DNA of 64,000 nucleotides from Methanocrinis alkalitolerans (GTDB lineage Archaea > Halobacteriota > Methanosarcinia > Methanotrichales > Methanotrichaceae): contig NZ_JARFPL010000012.1 in NCBI RefSeq assembly GCF_029167205.1, forward strand, positions 1 through 64,000, read 5' to 3'. The first letter of the stretch is position 1; every line of letters starts with the position of its first letter. Made by a program: the position numbers and the translations under genes. Below, one piece after another: positions 25,025-34,418 of this stretch. The notes beneath the pieces were generated by a model. That model was given only the letters and a program-made list of their open reading frames with translations, did no database searches and had not been told where the DNA came from.

Positions 25025-26683
25025 ATGGCAAATTTATCTGATGAAAGATGGAAGGAGCCCCGGGGGCAGGAGAGCGCCCCCCCGGAGGGTCTCGCCAGAA
25101 TCGGCAGAAAGCCCCAGACCATAACCATGGACGAAAGCTCTAACCCCTACTTCAGGATAATATCAAAAGACGTCCGGGAGTACCACTTCATAGTCCCGAG
25201 CGAGGAGTGGGTGGAGCTGGGAGAGATCGTATCGATCCACGATCGAAGGGCGGAGAGAGGCGCCACCTTCCTCGCCAGGATCACCGACCTGCGCCACGAC
25301 TCCAACTACGACGGAAACTGGGACACGGTGATCCGGGGCGACGGCTTCTACGACTCCGACCATATATTCTGCCGGGTGGTGGCAGAGCCCCTCGGCTGCA
25401 TAACCAAGGAGGATGGGGGAAGGGAGCGGTTTAGAAAGTCGAGGACGATCCCCGCCAAGTTCTCCCCCGTTACTAAGGCGGAGAAGGAGGAGCTGCGGTT
25501 CCTCGGAGAGGTGATGGGGGATATCGAGGTGGGAAGGCTCAGGAACGGGAGCCGGGACGTAAAGGAGATCCCCGTCGCCCTCCACAGCGACGCCATGGAC
25601 CACCACATGGGGGTCTTTGCGACTACAGGCATGGGCAAATCGAACTTCATGAAGGTCTTCGCCGCCTCCTGCATGAAGATGGCCTCGGCCAAGAAGTCGA
25701 AGTTCGGCCTTCTCATCGTCGACCCCCACGGCGAGTACATCTTCGGAGCGGAGGGGACGAAGGGGCTCCTCCACCTCGACCGGTACAGAGACGGGATCGT
25801 CTGCTACTCCACCGATAAAAGGCACCTGAAAGACCCCCTCGTCTCAAACCTGACGGTGAAGAGAAACGAGATCCTCCCCGGAGATATAGAGGTCCTATAC
25901 GACTGGACCCCCGCACAAAGGGAGGCGCTGGAGGCGGTATCAAGGGTCTTTTACGGGGACGGTTGGCTCGACGACCTCCTAACCCCCGAGGGGGGCGCTA
26001 AGATGATCGCCGAGGGGTTCCACGAGAAGACGGTTGGAAGGATAAGCAGGACGATCAGAACGATCCTGGACAAGAACCGTTACATATCGGACCTCACCTC
26101 CAGCATCCCCGGCATCGTAAATAACCTCCTGGCAGGAAAGGTCGTCCTGGTGGACATCCCCACCCTCGGCGAGAGGAGCGAGCTCTTTCTTCTATCGATC
26201 TTATCTCGGTCGATCCTCGACCGGTACAAGAAGGAGAGCGCTGAGGGGCAGAGGGGAAAGAGGTGCCTCATCACCGTCGAGGAGGCGCAGCGGGTCCTGG
26301 GCGGCGGCGAAGGGAGCCTCGCCCGGTTCGAGTCGATCGCCCGGGAGGGGCGCAAGTTCGGCGTCGGCCTCTGCGCCATAACTCAGCAGCCGAAGCTTAT
26401 CGATAAGCAGCTCCTCTCCCAGTTCAACACCTTCGTCATCCTCGGCCTCGCCGACAGAAACGACAGGACGCGGCTCGAGGAGTCGGCGAAGCAGGATCTA
26501 TCGTCTCTGGACGTCGAGATCCAGACCCTGGAGAAGGGGGAGGCGATCGTCAGCACCCTGAAGATCCCCTTCCCCGTCCCGGCGAGGGTCCACCTCTACG
26601 AGGAGTACCTGGACCGGCTCAACGGGGAGGGGTCGGCTGAGAAGAGGGAAGAGAGGAGGGGGTTTACCCCTCCCCCCGATTAG
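25025..26683 (+). CDS. herA: HerA DNA translocase
   Basis: A 552-aa hexameric ATPase that moves DNA into NurA during end resection. The start ATG 25025 follows GAGGAGA and lies 1 nt after the nurA stop. The N-terminal HAS-barrel (~30-130) precedes the RecA-like core. Walker A is GMGKSN with Lys205 and Ser206, the family block IVDPHGEY follows, and Walker B is LITVEEAQ with Glu419 and Glu420. The sensor/arginine-finger region FNTFVILGLADRNDRTRLEE is present. Length and motif order are typical. mre11 follows 16 nt downstream, with GGAG for its ribosome site. Confidence 0.95.
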   Translation: MANLSDERWKEPRGQESAPPEGLARIGRKPQTITMDESSNPYFRIISKDVREYHFIVPSEEWVELGEIVSIHDRRAERGATFLARITDLRHDSNYDGNWDTVIRGDGFYDSDHIFCRVVAEPLGCITKEDGGRERFRKSRTIPAKFSPVTKAEKEELRFLGEVMGDIEVGRLRNGSRDVKEIPVALHSDAMDHHMGVFATTGMGKSNFMKVFAASCMKMASAKKSKFGLLIVDPHGEYIFGAEGTKGLLHLDRYRDGIVCYSTDKRHLKDPLVSNLTVKRNEILPGDIEVLYDWTPAQREALEAVSRVFYGDGWLDDLLTPEGGAKMIAEGFHEKTVGRISRTIRTILDKNRYISDLTSSIPGIVNNLLAGKVVLVDIPTLGERSELFLLSILSRSILDRYKKESAEGQRGKRCLITVEEAQRVLGGGEGSLARFESIAREGRKFGVGLCAITQQPKLIDKQLLSQFNTFVILGLADRNDRTRLEESAKQDLSSLDVEIQTLEKGEAIVSTLKIPFPVPARVHLYEEYLDRLNGEGSAEKREERRGFTPPPD

Positions 26684-26699
26684 ATCCAGGAGATAGCTC

Positions 26700-27866
26700 A
26701 TGAAGATCGTCCACATGGCAGACTCCCACCTCGGCTTCTCCGCCTACGGCCGGGTCGACCGGTGGGGGAGAAACCAGAGAGAGGAGATGGTCTACCAGGG
26801 ATTTGCCAGGACCGTTGATAAGATCATCGACCTATCCCCCGACGCCGTCGTCCACGCCGGCGACGTCTTCCACCACGTCCGCCCCCGGATCAGGCCCCTT
26901 TACGTCTTCCAGCAGAACCTGGAAAAGTTGGTGGAGGCGGGGATTCCCGTGGTCATTATCAGCGGAAACCACGACGCCCCCAAGAGCTACGCCGCCCTCT
27001 CCCCCTTCACCCTCTTCGAAGGGATGGAGGGGGTCCATATCGCCCACCAGTACCGGTACGAGCCCTTCGAAGTTGGGGACACCACCTTCCACTGCATCCC
27101 CTTCTGCCTCGGCCCCGAGGATTACCTGGCGGAGTTTCGTAAGATGCAGGATTACAGGGCCGAGAGGTCGGGAGGAAGGGACGTCCTGGTGATGCACGGC
27201 CTCGTCGAGGCTTTATGGGACCGGAGGCTCCGGACCGTGGGGGAGCACCAGCTGCTAGAGAGCTTCCTCAAGGGCGACTTCTCCTACATCGCCCTGGGCC
27301 ACTACCACGGCCAGGCAAAGGTGGCGAAGAACGGCTGGTACAGCGGCTCTGTCGAGTACTTCAGGTTCAACGAGGCCGGCGACGATAAAGGCCTCCTCCT
27401 CGTCGACCTCGAATCCGGGAAGGTGACCCAGATCCCCATCCAGGATGAGTACATGCGGGATCTCGACCCCGTCGACTGCCGCGGCCTCTCCTCCCGGGAG
27501 GTGGAGGGACTGATAAGATCCGTCTGCGACGATCTGGGCTTGAAAGATAAGATCATCAGGCTGAAGCTCTCGAAGATCTCGAGGGAGGCTTACAGGTCCC
27601 TCAGCCAGAGGCTCTTGGGAGAGCTGAGGGCTGAGCCGCTCCACCTTGAGATCCTCCCGGAGTTTGCAGACGACCCCGTACGATATGAGACCGAGCCGAT
27701 GGACTCAAGAGATCTGCCCCAGGAGTTTCGAAAATTTCTCGACGAAGAGGCGGCCGGTGACGCCATCCCCGCCGCCATCAGAGATGATGTCATAGCCTAC
27801 GGGACCGAGTTGCTCGCGCGGATCTCGGAGAAGAGGACGACGGAGAGTTTCAATGCGGCTAAATAG
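26700..27866 (+). CDS. mre11: Mre11 nuclease
   Basis: A 388-aa Mn2+-dependent DNA nuclease that pairs with Rad50. The calcineurin-like phosphoesterase motifs are intact: Asp8 and His10 in MADSHLGF, Asp55 in HAGDVFHH, SGNHD with Asn90, His91 and Asp92, then MHG and GHYHGQ in the C-terminal part of the domain. The C-terminal ~100 residues would form the Rad50-binding region. It overlaps rad50 by 14 nt, indicating tight coupling. Everything visible is typical. Confidence 0.97.
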   Translation: MKIVHMADSHLGFSAYGRVDRWGRNQREEMVYQGFARTVDKIIDLSPDAVVHAGDVFHHVRPRIRPLYVFQQNLEKLVEAGIPVVIISGNHDAPKSYAALSPFTLFEGMEGVHIAHQYRYEPFEVGDTTFHCIPFCLGPEDYLAEFRKMQDYRAERSGGRDVLVMHGLVEALWDRRLRTVGEHQLLESFLKGDFSYIALGHYHGQAKVAKNGWYSGSVEYFRFNEAGDDKGLLLVDLESGKVTQIPIQDEYMRDLDPVDCRGLSSREVEGLIRSVCDDLGLKDKIIRLKLSKISREAYRSLSQRLLGELRAEPLHLEILPEFADDPVRYETEPMDSRDLPQEFRKFLDEEAAGDAIPAAIRDDVIAYGTELLARISEKRTTESFNAAK

Positions 27867-30800
27867 CCTCTCAATGAATAACTTTAAAAAGTATAGGGGC
27901 TCCGTCAGAGTCGAGTTCCAGGACGGCCTCACCGGGATCGTCGGAGGTAACGGCTCGGGGAAGAGCACCATCGTCGAGGCGATCGCCTGGGCGCTCTACG
28001 GCTCCAGGGCCTCGACGGTGAGGCGCGATTTCATCAAGAACTCCCGGGCTTCGGAGAGGGACGACCTGGAGGTGAAGCTCTCACTCTATTCGGACGGGAA
28101 AGAGGTGACGATCTTCCGGGCGATGAGGGGGAAGAACATGACGCCGGAGGCGAGGCTCTCCATCGACGGGGTCCTGGTTGCCAACGGCACCCGGGAGGTG
28201 GACGGCCGCCTCGGAGAGATCCTCCGGATAAGCTTCTCGGACTTCATGAAGACCTTCTATGCGAGGCAGAAGGACCTGGACAACCTGATAAGAGATCGGG
28301 GCTCGGAGAAGCGGGAGTACCTCCTCGCCCTCCTGGGCCTCGACGAGGTCAGGGACAGGGCGATCGAGGAGATCAGGTCCGACCTGAAGGAGGCCGAGGG
28401 GGAGATCGGGAGGCTCGAAGGGGCCCTCGCCGAGATCGGCGACGTCGGCGAGATGATCGCCGTCCTTGAGAAAGAGGTCTCCAAGACGAGGGATGAGCTT
28501 GCTGCTGCAAGAGAGGAGGAGTCTCATCTCGCCATTGAGGCGGAGAAGAGGCGGAGGACCCTGGAGGGTGAACTGGAACGGAGGCGGACCCGGGACCATC
28601 TCAGAGGAGAGACCGACCGGCTCTCCCGAGATCTGGAGGAGAGGAGGAGGGCGGTACTCCTCGACGAAAAAAGGCTCTCGGAGATCGAGGAGGGGAGGTG
28701 GCGGCTCTTCGAGCTGGAGCCGAAGCTCGCCCGCCTAGCATCGGTGAGGGGGCGGCTGGAGGAGCTGGAGCCCAAGAGGGTCCGCCACCAGGAGCTCCTG
28801 GAGTTTCGGGCGAGGGCGAAGGCCGAGATGGAGGGTAGATCCCGCGGCCTGAAAGAGGCTGGGACGAGGCTCCTTCGGCTACTGGAGGAGAGGCGGGAGA
28901 TGGAGTCGATCCAGCCCCGGGAGGAGGAGTACCGCCGGCTCATCTCTGATCTCGAAGCCCTGGAGTCGAAGCGGGACCGGTACCATAAGCTCTCAGCCCT
29001 CGCCGGGGAGGAGAGGGGGAGGGAGGAGGCGGCGAGGGAGAACATCGCCAGGGCAAAGGAGGCTCTGTTGGGCCTTTTGGCGGCGAAGGGCCGGATGGAG
29101 GAGATTTTTCCCTCCGTCGATAGATATCGGGCCCTCGGAGCGGAGATCTCGCGGCAGAAGAATGAGAGGGAGAAGAGGAGGCGATTATCCGAGCTGGGGG
29201 AGAGGCAGGCTGCCGTCGCCTCCCGGATCGATTCCCTCAGGGCCGAGGTCGCCGCCCTCGACGGAGAGATCTCAGAACTCGGCGACCTGACGGGGAGGGA
29301 GGCCGACCTCCAGAAGAGGGGAGAGGAGATCGACCGGCTCAAAAAGTCGCTGGAAGGTGAGATCGCCGATCTGAACCTGAAGATCTCCGTATCGAGGCGG
29401 GAGATGGAGGAGGCCGCGGAGGAGAGGTCCAGGATCGAGGCTCTGGGCGAAGAGAGCCTCTGCCCTGCCTGCGAGAGGCCCCTCGCGGGGCAGAGGGACC
29501 TCCTCCTGGAGAAGTACGGGACGGCGGCCTCGAAGGCCGAGGAGAGGATATCCTGCCTCGAAGAGCTGAGGGGAGAGGCGCTCTCCCGGCGGGAGGGGGC
29601 GGCAAGATCGGCAGAGGAGCTCCGGATCGATCTATCCGCCCTGACCGGATTGAAGGCGAGGGCTGGAGAGATCCTCGCCGAGAAGAGGGGGCTATCCGCC
29701 CGGATCTCAGAGCTGTTGGACGAGGCGATGAAGATAAAAGCCGATATCGAGGCCGTCGGACCCGCAGATTTCGACCCGGAGATATTCGAACGGCTCGAGG
29801 CGGAGGCAGGAGCCCTTCATGACCTGGTCGCAGAGCACGCCATTCTCACCGTCCGGATCGAGGAGATCCCAAAGAGGAGGGTGGAGCTGGAGGAGGCATC
29901 CAGGTACCTCGCGGCCTCCCTGGAGAAGCTCTCCTCGTTGGCAGAGATGATGGCGAAACTCGGGTACGACGAGGAGGAGAGGTCGAGGCTCAGGGAGAGG
30001 ATAGGCTCCCTCCGGGAGGACCACCATAGGTTCACCGCCCTGGAGCACCGTACCGGAGAGATCCCGGATCTAGAAGAGGCCGTCCTCTCGGCAAAGAGGG
30101 AGGTGGAGAGGCTCAAGAAGGGGTACGAAGAGGTCGAAGGGGAGATCGAGCTCCTCGGCTTCAGCCCCGCCGCAGATAAAAGCCTCCGGGAGGTGGCAAA
30201 GGAGCTACAGAAGGCCGAGGCTCTCGCCTCCGAGGTCAGGCTCGCCCTCGCCGCCGAGGGGGAGGTGAGGCTCCATCTAGAGGAGGCGAAGGCGGCGGCG
30301 ACGAAGCTCGCCGGGGAGATCGCCGACGCGGAGGAGCGGCTCTCTATCCTGGTTTTCTCTGATGGAGCATATGAGGAGGCTGAGGCGGCCCTGGAGAGGG
30401 CCGGCCTCCGGCTCGAAGATGCGAGGAAGAGGGGGTCGCAGCTGGCCATCCGCCTCGCCCTCGCCGAGGGGGAGCTAGAGCGGCTTAATAGGGAGGCGGC
30501 CCGGAAGGAGGAGCTGGAAGAGAAGGCGGCCTGTCGGAGGGTCCGGGTCCAGGTCGTCGAGACGACGAGGGGGCTGGCCAACCGGTTCATGGACGCGATC
30601 CTGGTCCGGATAAGAAACGAGATCGCAGAGGAGGCGGGAAGGATCCTCCGGGAGGTGACGGGAAAGTACGGAAGGATCGGCATCGACGACGACTTCAACA
30701 TCCTCGTCGAGGACGAGGGGGATTTCTACCCCATATCCCGCTACTCCGGCGGCGAGATCGACATGATCGCAGTCTCCGTCCGGGTAGCCATAAGCGAATA

Positions 30801-31041
30801 CCTGATGAGGTTCTCATCTAACGGCCCAGGTTATTCTTTCCTCATCCTCGACGAGGTCTTCGGAAGCCAGGACGTGGAGCACCGGGAGAGCATGATCAAC
30901 ATGCTCCGCAGCCTCGACGACCGGTTCCCCCAGATCTTCGCCATAAGCCACATAGGCGAGGTCCAGGGTCAGTTCGACAACTCGATCCTCGTCGTTGAGG
31001 ATGACGACGGGTCGAGCAGGATCGAGGTGGATTTGAGGTGA
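27853..31041 (+). CDS. rad50: Rad50 ATPase
   Basis: A 1062-aa SMC-like ATPase. Walker A is GGNGSGKST with Lys37. Long heptad-rich, Glu/Arg-rich coiled coils occupy ~170-520 and ~560-900, and the zinc hook CPAC (Cys537-Cys540) lies at the apex. The ABC signature YSGGEIDM (Ser965-Glu968) is followed by Walker B FLILDE (Asp1000, Glu1001). With Mre11 it tethers and processes double-strand breaks. The length is larger than the ~880 aa of some thermophilic archaeal Rad50s because the coils are longer. It is the last gene of the operon and converges on the reductase gene with a 16-bp spacer. Confidence 0.97.
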   Translation: MRLNSLSMNNFKKYRGSVRVEFQDGLTGIVGGNGSGKSTIVEAIAWALYGSRASTVRRDFIKNSRASERDDLEVKLSLYSDGKEVTIFRAMRGKNMTPEARLSIDGVLVANGTREVDGRLGEILRISFSDFMKTFYARQKDLDNLIRDRGSEKREYLLALLGLDEVRDRAIEEIRSDLKEAEGEIGRLEGALAEIGDVGEMIAVLEKEVSKTRDELAAAREEESHLAIEAEKRRRTLEGELERRRTRDHLRGETDRLSRDLEERRRAVLLDEKRLSEIEEGRWRLFELEPKLARLASVRGRLEELEPKRVRHQELLEFRARAKAEMEGRSRGLKEAGTRLLRLLEERREMESIQPREEEYRRLISDLEALESKRDRYHKLSALAGEERGREEAARENIARAKEALLGLLAAKGRMEEIFPSVDRYRALGAEISRQKNEREKRRRLSELGERQAAVASRIDSLRAEVAALDGEISELGDLTGREADLQKRGEEIDRLKKSLEGEIADLNLKISVSRREMEEAAEERSRIEALGEESLCPACERPLAGQRDLLLEKYGTAASKAEERISCLEELRGEALSRREGAARSAEELRIDLSALTGLKARAGEILAEKRGLSARISELLDEAMKIKADIEAVGPADFDPEIFERLEAEAGALHDLVAEHAILTVRIEEIPKRRVELEEASRYLAASLEKLSSLAEMMAKLGYDEEERSRLRERIGSLREDHHRFTALEHRTGEIPDLEEAVLSAKREVERLKKGYEEVEGEIELLGFSPAADKSLREVAKELQKAEALASEVRLALAAEGEVRLHLEEAKAAATKLAGEIADAEERLSILVFSDGAYEEAEAALERAGLRLEDARKRGSQLAIRLALAEGELERLNREAARKEELEEKAACRRVRVQVVETTRGLANRFMDAILVRIRNEIAEEAGRILREVTGKYGRIGIDDDFNILVEDEGDFYPISRYSGGEIDMIAVSVRVAISEYLMRFSSNGPGYSFLILDEVFGSQDVEHRESMINMLRSLDDRFPQIFAISHIGEVQGQFDNSILVVEDDDGSSRIEVDLR

Positions 31042-31057
31042 GGTCGGACCTGCGCGA

Positions 31058-32254
31058 TCATTTAAAGATCTCTCGATGGCGAAGGAGGATCTTGGCCATC
31101 CCGATACCGGCAAAGCCCATCCTCGGCGCCACCTTCTTGATCGCCCGGCTCGGGAGGTCGACGTCCCCCACCTCCTCGATGATCCTGGTCAGATCTTCCT
31201 CATCTCTGAGATGACGTATAAGATCGTCCATCTCGGAGTCGGCCATCACCGCCCTCAACCTGTGGACGATCATCCCCAGGCGGATCTCCCGGCCCAGGGC
31301 AGCCCGCCACCTCCGCTCGTACTCGGAGAGCATCGCGGCGGAAGAGTCCCCCTCGCAGGCCGCCGCCGCGGCCACCTCCCCGGCGATCTTGGCGGATACG
31401 AGCCCCGGATAGATCCCGCCGCCGGAGGTGGGCTTCACCTGCCCCGCGGCGTCTCCGACGGCGATGAAGCCATCGGCGACGGTCGATGCGGGCGGCCCCA
31501 GGGGAAGCCCGCCGAAGGCCAGGTGTAAGGGGCCGCCCCGGATTCTGCTGCGGATCTGGGGGCTCTTCAGAAGGCCTCTCAGATGGAAGCAGCCCATCTC
31601 CCGGCAGCATAGCCCCACCCTGGCGGCCCCCTCCTGGGCCGGGATCGCCCAGCCGAAGAAACCGGGGGCGACTTCCTGGCCGAGGAATATCTCCACCATC
31701 TCCGGGTCGCCGACCTCGATAGGTAGTTCCACCTGGGCTGAGGAGAGGAGGACCCTCGGCGGCCCGATCCCTGCCCGCCTCGCGATCCGGGCCCCCGCTC
31801 CCTCGGCGGAGATGACGACCTTTGCCTCAATCTTCCGCCGGTCGGGGCCACGGCCGACGGCGAGGACGGACCGCCCTCCGCCCCTCACAAGGTCCGTCAC
31901 TGGGGAGGCCATCATCACCTCGGCCCCCGCCCTCGCCGCCTCCGCCAGGAGCGCCCGGTCAAAGAGCCTCCGATCGACGACCCACGCCTTCGTCTCAGGG
32001 GCCTTGAATGCCGATTGAAGACCCCCCGGCGATAAGACCTTCGCCCCCCGGAGGGGCCTGATCAAAAAGGAGCCCGGCGGCAGCTCCGATTCCTCCACCG
32101 CCCTCACCCCCAAAAGCCCCGCGCACTGGACGGGCCAGCCGGCCCGGGGGTGCTCCTCAAAGATGACGACCTCCGCTCCGGCGCTGGCCGCCTTCTTCGC
32201 CGCCATCGATCCCGCAGGCCCGGCCCCGATGACGGCGACGTCGTACCGTTCCAT
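31058..32254 (-). CDS. Geranylgeranyl reductase family flavoprotein
   Basis: A 398-aa FAD-dependent oxidoreductase. The Rossmann dinucleotide motif DVAVIGAGPAGSMAAKKAAS starts at residue ~5. It is followed by VQCAGLLG, a PVQCAG/PV-CG-like substrate loop seen in digeranylgeranylglycerophospholipid reductases. The second FAD block VGDAAGQVKPTSGGGIYPGL lies at ~275-295. In archaea such enzymes saturate isoprenoid chains of membrane lipids. Several paralogues usually exist per genome, so the exact substrate is uncertain. The ATG at 32254 starts directly before the Rossmann strand. Confidence 0.87.
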   Translation of the reverse strand: MERYDVAVIGAGPAGSMAAKKAASAGAEVVIFEEHPRAGWPVQCAGLLGVRAVEESELPPGSFLIRPLRGAKVLSPGGLQSAFKAPETKAWVVDRRLFDRALLAEAARAGAEVMMASPVTDLVRGGGRSVLAVGRGPDRRKIEAKVVISAEGAGARIARRAGIGPPRVLLSSAQVELPIEVGDPEMVEIFLGQEVAPGFFGWAIPAQEGAARVGLCCREMGCFHLRGLLKSPQIRSRIRGGPLHLAFGGLPLGPPASTVADGFIAVGDAAGQVKPTSGGGIYPGLVSAKIAGEVAAAAACEGDSSAAMLSEYERRWRAALGREIRLGMIVHRLRAVMADSEMDDLIRHLRDEEDLTRIIEEVGDVDLPSRAIKKVAPRMGFAGIGMAKILLRHREIFK

Positions 32255-32350
32255 CTCAACGAAACTCCATCGGCCGGGGGGATAGCCTTTTCCATCCCCG
32301 GGCCAGATGACATCTCACGGGAAGGGTCTATAGGGTCTGGAGGGAACTAT

Positions 32351-33331
32351 TTGGAGATACTCTGGCTATCTGAGGAGGATGTGAAGGGGTCGCTCTCGAT
32401 GGAGGGGACGATGGAGGCGGTGGAAGAGGCCTTCCGGGAGGCCGGCCGAGGGACGGTCCAGATGCCGCCCAAGTCCTACCTCATCTACAAAAAGTACGAC
32501 GGCGACCTGCGGACGATGCCCGCCTACTTGGAGGAGATGGACGCGACGGGGGTGAAGGTCGTCAACGTCCATCCGGAGAATCCCGGCTCGGGCCTTCCCA
32601 CGGTGATGGCTTTGGTGATACTTAACTCCCCAAAGACGGGTGCCCCCATCGCCGTCATGGGAGGTACCTTCCTCACCAACATGAGGACGGGGGCGGCGGG
32701 AGCCGTCGCCGCCAAGTACCTCGCGAAGAAGAGCTCCAAGACGGTGGGGATCGTCGGCGCCGGAGCTCAAGGAAGGAGCCAGCTTCTGGGGCTGGCGGAG
32801 GCCTTCGATATCGAGGCCGTCAAGGTCGCCGACGTATCCCTCGACCGGTGCCGGGCTCTTGAAGAAGAGAGCAGGACCTTTCTCGACGCCACCTTCGAGA
32901 TTTCCACCGATATCAAAGAGGTCTGCGATGCCGACATCCTCGTCACCACCACCCCGTCGCGAAAGCCCCTGGTGAAGGACGACTGGATAAACGAAGGGAC
33001 CCACATCAACGCCATCGGGGCCGACGCCGCAGGAAAGGAGGAGCTGGACCCGGCGATCCTCAGGAGGGCGAAGGTCGTCGTCGACGACGTCGTCCAGGCC
33101 ACCCACTCCGGGGAGGTGAACGTCCCCCTGGCGGAGGGGCTCATCGCCCTTGAGGACATTTATGCCACCATCGGCGAGGTGGTGGCAGGGAAGGTCCCGG
33201 GTCGGACGAACGAGGATGAGATCACCGTATTCGACTCCACCGGCCTCGCCATCCAGGACGTTGCGACGGCATCGAGGGTCTACAGGACCGCCGTCGAGAA
33301 GGGGCTTGGAATACGGCTCCCGTTTCTGTGA
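32351..33331 (+). CDS. Ornithine cyclodeaminase/alanine dehydrogenase family protein
   Basis: TTG 32351 lies 6 nt after GGAGGG and gives 326 aa, normal for the OCD/mu-crystallin family. It shows the substrate-binding stretch with Lys in GVKVVNVHPENP, the central TFLTNMRTGAAGAVAAKYLA, and the NAD-binding motif VGIVGAGAQGRSQ followed by an acidic ADVSLDRC. Archaeal members include NAD-dependent alanine dehydrogenase (reversible pyruvate amination) and ornithine cyclodeaminase. I favour alanine dehydrogenase from the overall pattern but cannot prove it. The frame upstream to 32150 overlaps the divergent reductase gene and is discounted. Confidence 0.85.
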   Translation: MEILWLSEEDVKGSLSMEGTMEAVEEAFREAGRGTVQMPPKSYLIYKKYDGDLRTMPAYLEEMDATGVKVVNVHPENPGSGLPTVMALVILNSPKTGAPIAVMGGTFLTNMRTGAAGAVAAKYLAKKSSKTVGIVGAGAQGRSQLLGLAEAFDIEAVKVADVSLDRCRALEEESRTFLDATFEISTDIKEVCDADILVTTTPSRKPLVKDDWINEGTHINAIGADAAGKEELDPAILRRAKVVVDDVVQATHSGEVNVPLAEGLIALEDIYATIGEVVAGKVPGRTNEDEITVFDSTGLAIQDVATASRVYRTAVEKGLGIRLPFL

Positions 33332-33349
33332 GCATCCCCATCGGATAAG

Positions 33350-33360
33350 CGATATATAAC
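33350..33360 (+). promoter_or_regulatory. TATA box of the DUF1638 gene
   Basis: CGATATATAAC lies about 25-35 bp upstream of the start codons at 33379/33385, which suggests a leaderless or nearly leaderless transcript for the DUF1638-thioredoxin pair. Confidence 0.5.
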
Positions 33361-33384
33361 ATCCCGACGACTCTAGGGTTGTCC

Positions 33385-33957
33385 ATGTACGCGATCATCG
33401 CCTGCGGCATATTCAAGGATGAGATCGAGAAGATATCGGAGAAGCTCGACTTCCCCTTCGAGGTCCGCTACCTGGAGGCGGGGCTTCACGTCGACTTCGA
33501 CGACCTTGAGGAGGCGCTGAAGGCAGAGCTTGAGAGGTGCAAAGAGCATGAGGGGATCATCGTCGCCTACGGCGAGTGCCATCCCCGGATCGGTGAGATC
33601 CTCGCCCCTTACAACGCCGTCCTCATGAGGTGCCAGAACTGCATCGACGCTCTCATTACTCGAAAGAAGGTGGAGGAGATAGCGACCCGGGGACTCTACT
33701 TCTACCTCTCCCCCGGCTGGGTCGAGAGCTGGAGGGATATGTTCGAGCGGATGAACTGGAGCCGCGAGGAGGCCCGCTTCCAGCTCGCCCCCTTCAAGGG
33801 CGCCATATTCCTGGACACCCTCGGCGACGCCGACGACCGCGAGGATGGGCTCATCGAATTTCTCGATTTCACCCTCTGTGCCTACCAGAAGATGGCTGTG
33901 GACCTGGACCACTTCAGATCCCTGATCGTCGAGGCCAAAGAGAGGTTAGAGGTGTGA
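33385..33957 (+). CDS. DUF1638 family protein
   Basis: A 190-aa cytoplasmic protein of the DUF1638 family, common in methanogens. It opens MYAIIACGIFKDEIE, with further conserved cysteines in AYGECHPRI and RCQNCIDAL, then GLYFYLSPGWVESW. The set of cysteines could bind a metal or a corrinoid-related cofactor; that is inference, as the family has no assigned reaction. TTG 33379 is an alternative start. It ends 3 nt before the thioredoxin gene, so co-expression with a thiol-redox protein is likely and fits the cysteine-rich content. Confidence 0.82.
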   Translation: MYAIIACGIFKDEIEKISEKLDFPFEVRYLEAGLHVDFDDLEEALKAELERCKEHEGIIVAYGECHPRIGEILAPYNAVLMRCQNCIDALITRKKVEEIATRGLYFYLSPGWVESWRDMFERMNWSREEARFQLAPFKGAIFLDTLGDADDREDGLIEFLDFTLCAYQKMAVDLDHFRSLIVEAKERLEV

Positions 33958-33960
33958 TCT

Positions 33961-34362
33961 TTGGACGAGGAGCTTGAAAGGATAAGGAGAAAGAAGCTCG
34001 AGGAGATGAAAAAGATGGCAAACGAACCAAATGCGGACTATCCCGACAGCCCCGTCAAGCTGACGGACGGAACCGTCGGCGACGTGGTGGCCAGGTATCC
34101 TCTCGTCATCGTGGACTGCTGGGCGGAGTGGTGCGGACCCTGCAGGATGATCGCCCCGGTGATCGAGGAGCTGGCCAAAGAGATGAAAGGGAAGGTCGTC
34201 TTCGCAAAATTGAACGTCGACGAGAATATGCAGACCTCCAGCAAGTACGGGATCATGGCGATACCCACCATGCTCGTCTTCAAGAACGGCGAGCTGATCG
34301 ACCAGATGGTGGGAGCTTACCCCAAGACCACCCTCACGAATAAAATTCAGAAGTATCTTTGA
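33961..34362 (+). CDS. Thioredoxin
   Basis: A 133-aa thioredoxin with the active site WAEWCGPCRM and the family blocks FAKLNVDEN, YGIMAIPTMLVFKNG (cis-proline) and the C-terminal helix. An N-terminal extension of ~30 charged residues (ELERIRRKKLEEMKKM) precedes the fold; similar extensions occur in methanogen thioredoxins. It reduces disulfides in the cytoplasm. The TTG start at 33961 keeps the extension; a start further in cannot be excluded. It follows DUF1638 with 3 nt between. Confidence 0.93.
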   Translation: MDEELERIRRKKLEEMKKMANEPNADYPDSPVKLTDGTVGDVVARYPLVIVDCWAEWCGPCRMIAPVIEELAKEMKGKVVFAKLNVDENMQTSSKYGIMAIPTMLVFKNGELIDQMVGAYPKTTLTNKIQKYL

Positions 34363-34418
34363 GGCCGGCGGCCCGCCCGCCTCAATGATACGGTTTTGCC
34401 TGTGGAGGTGTCCCCTCT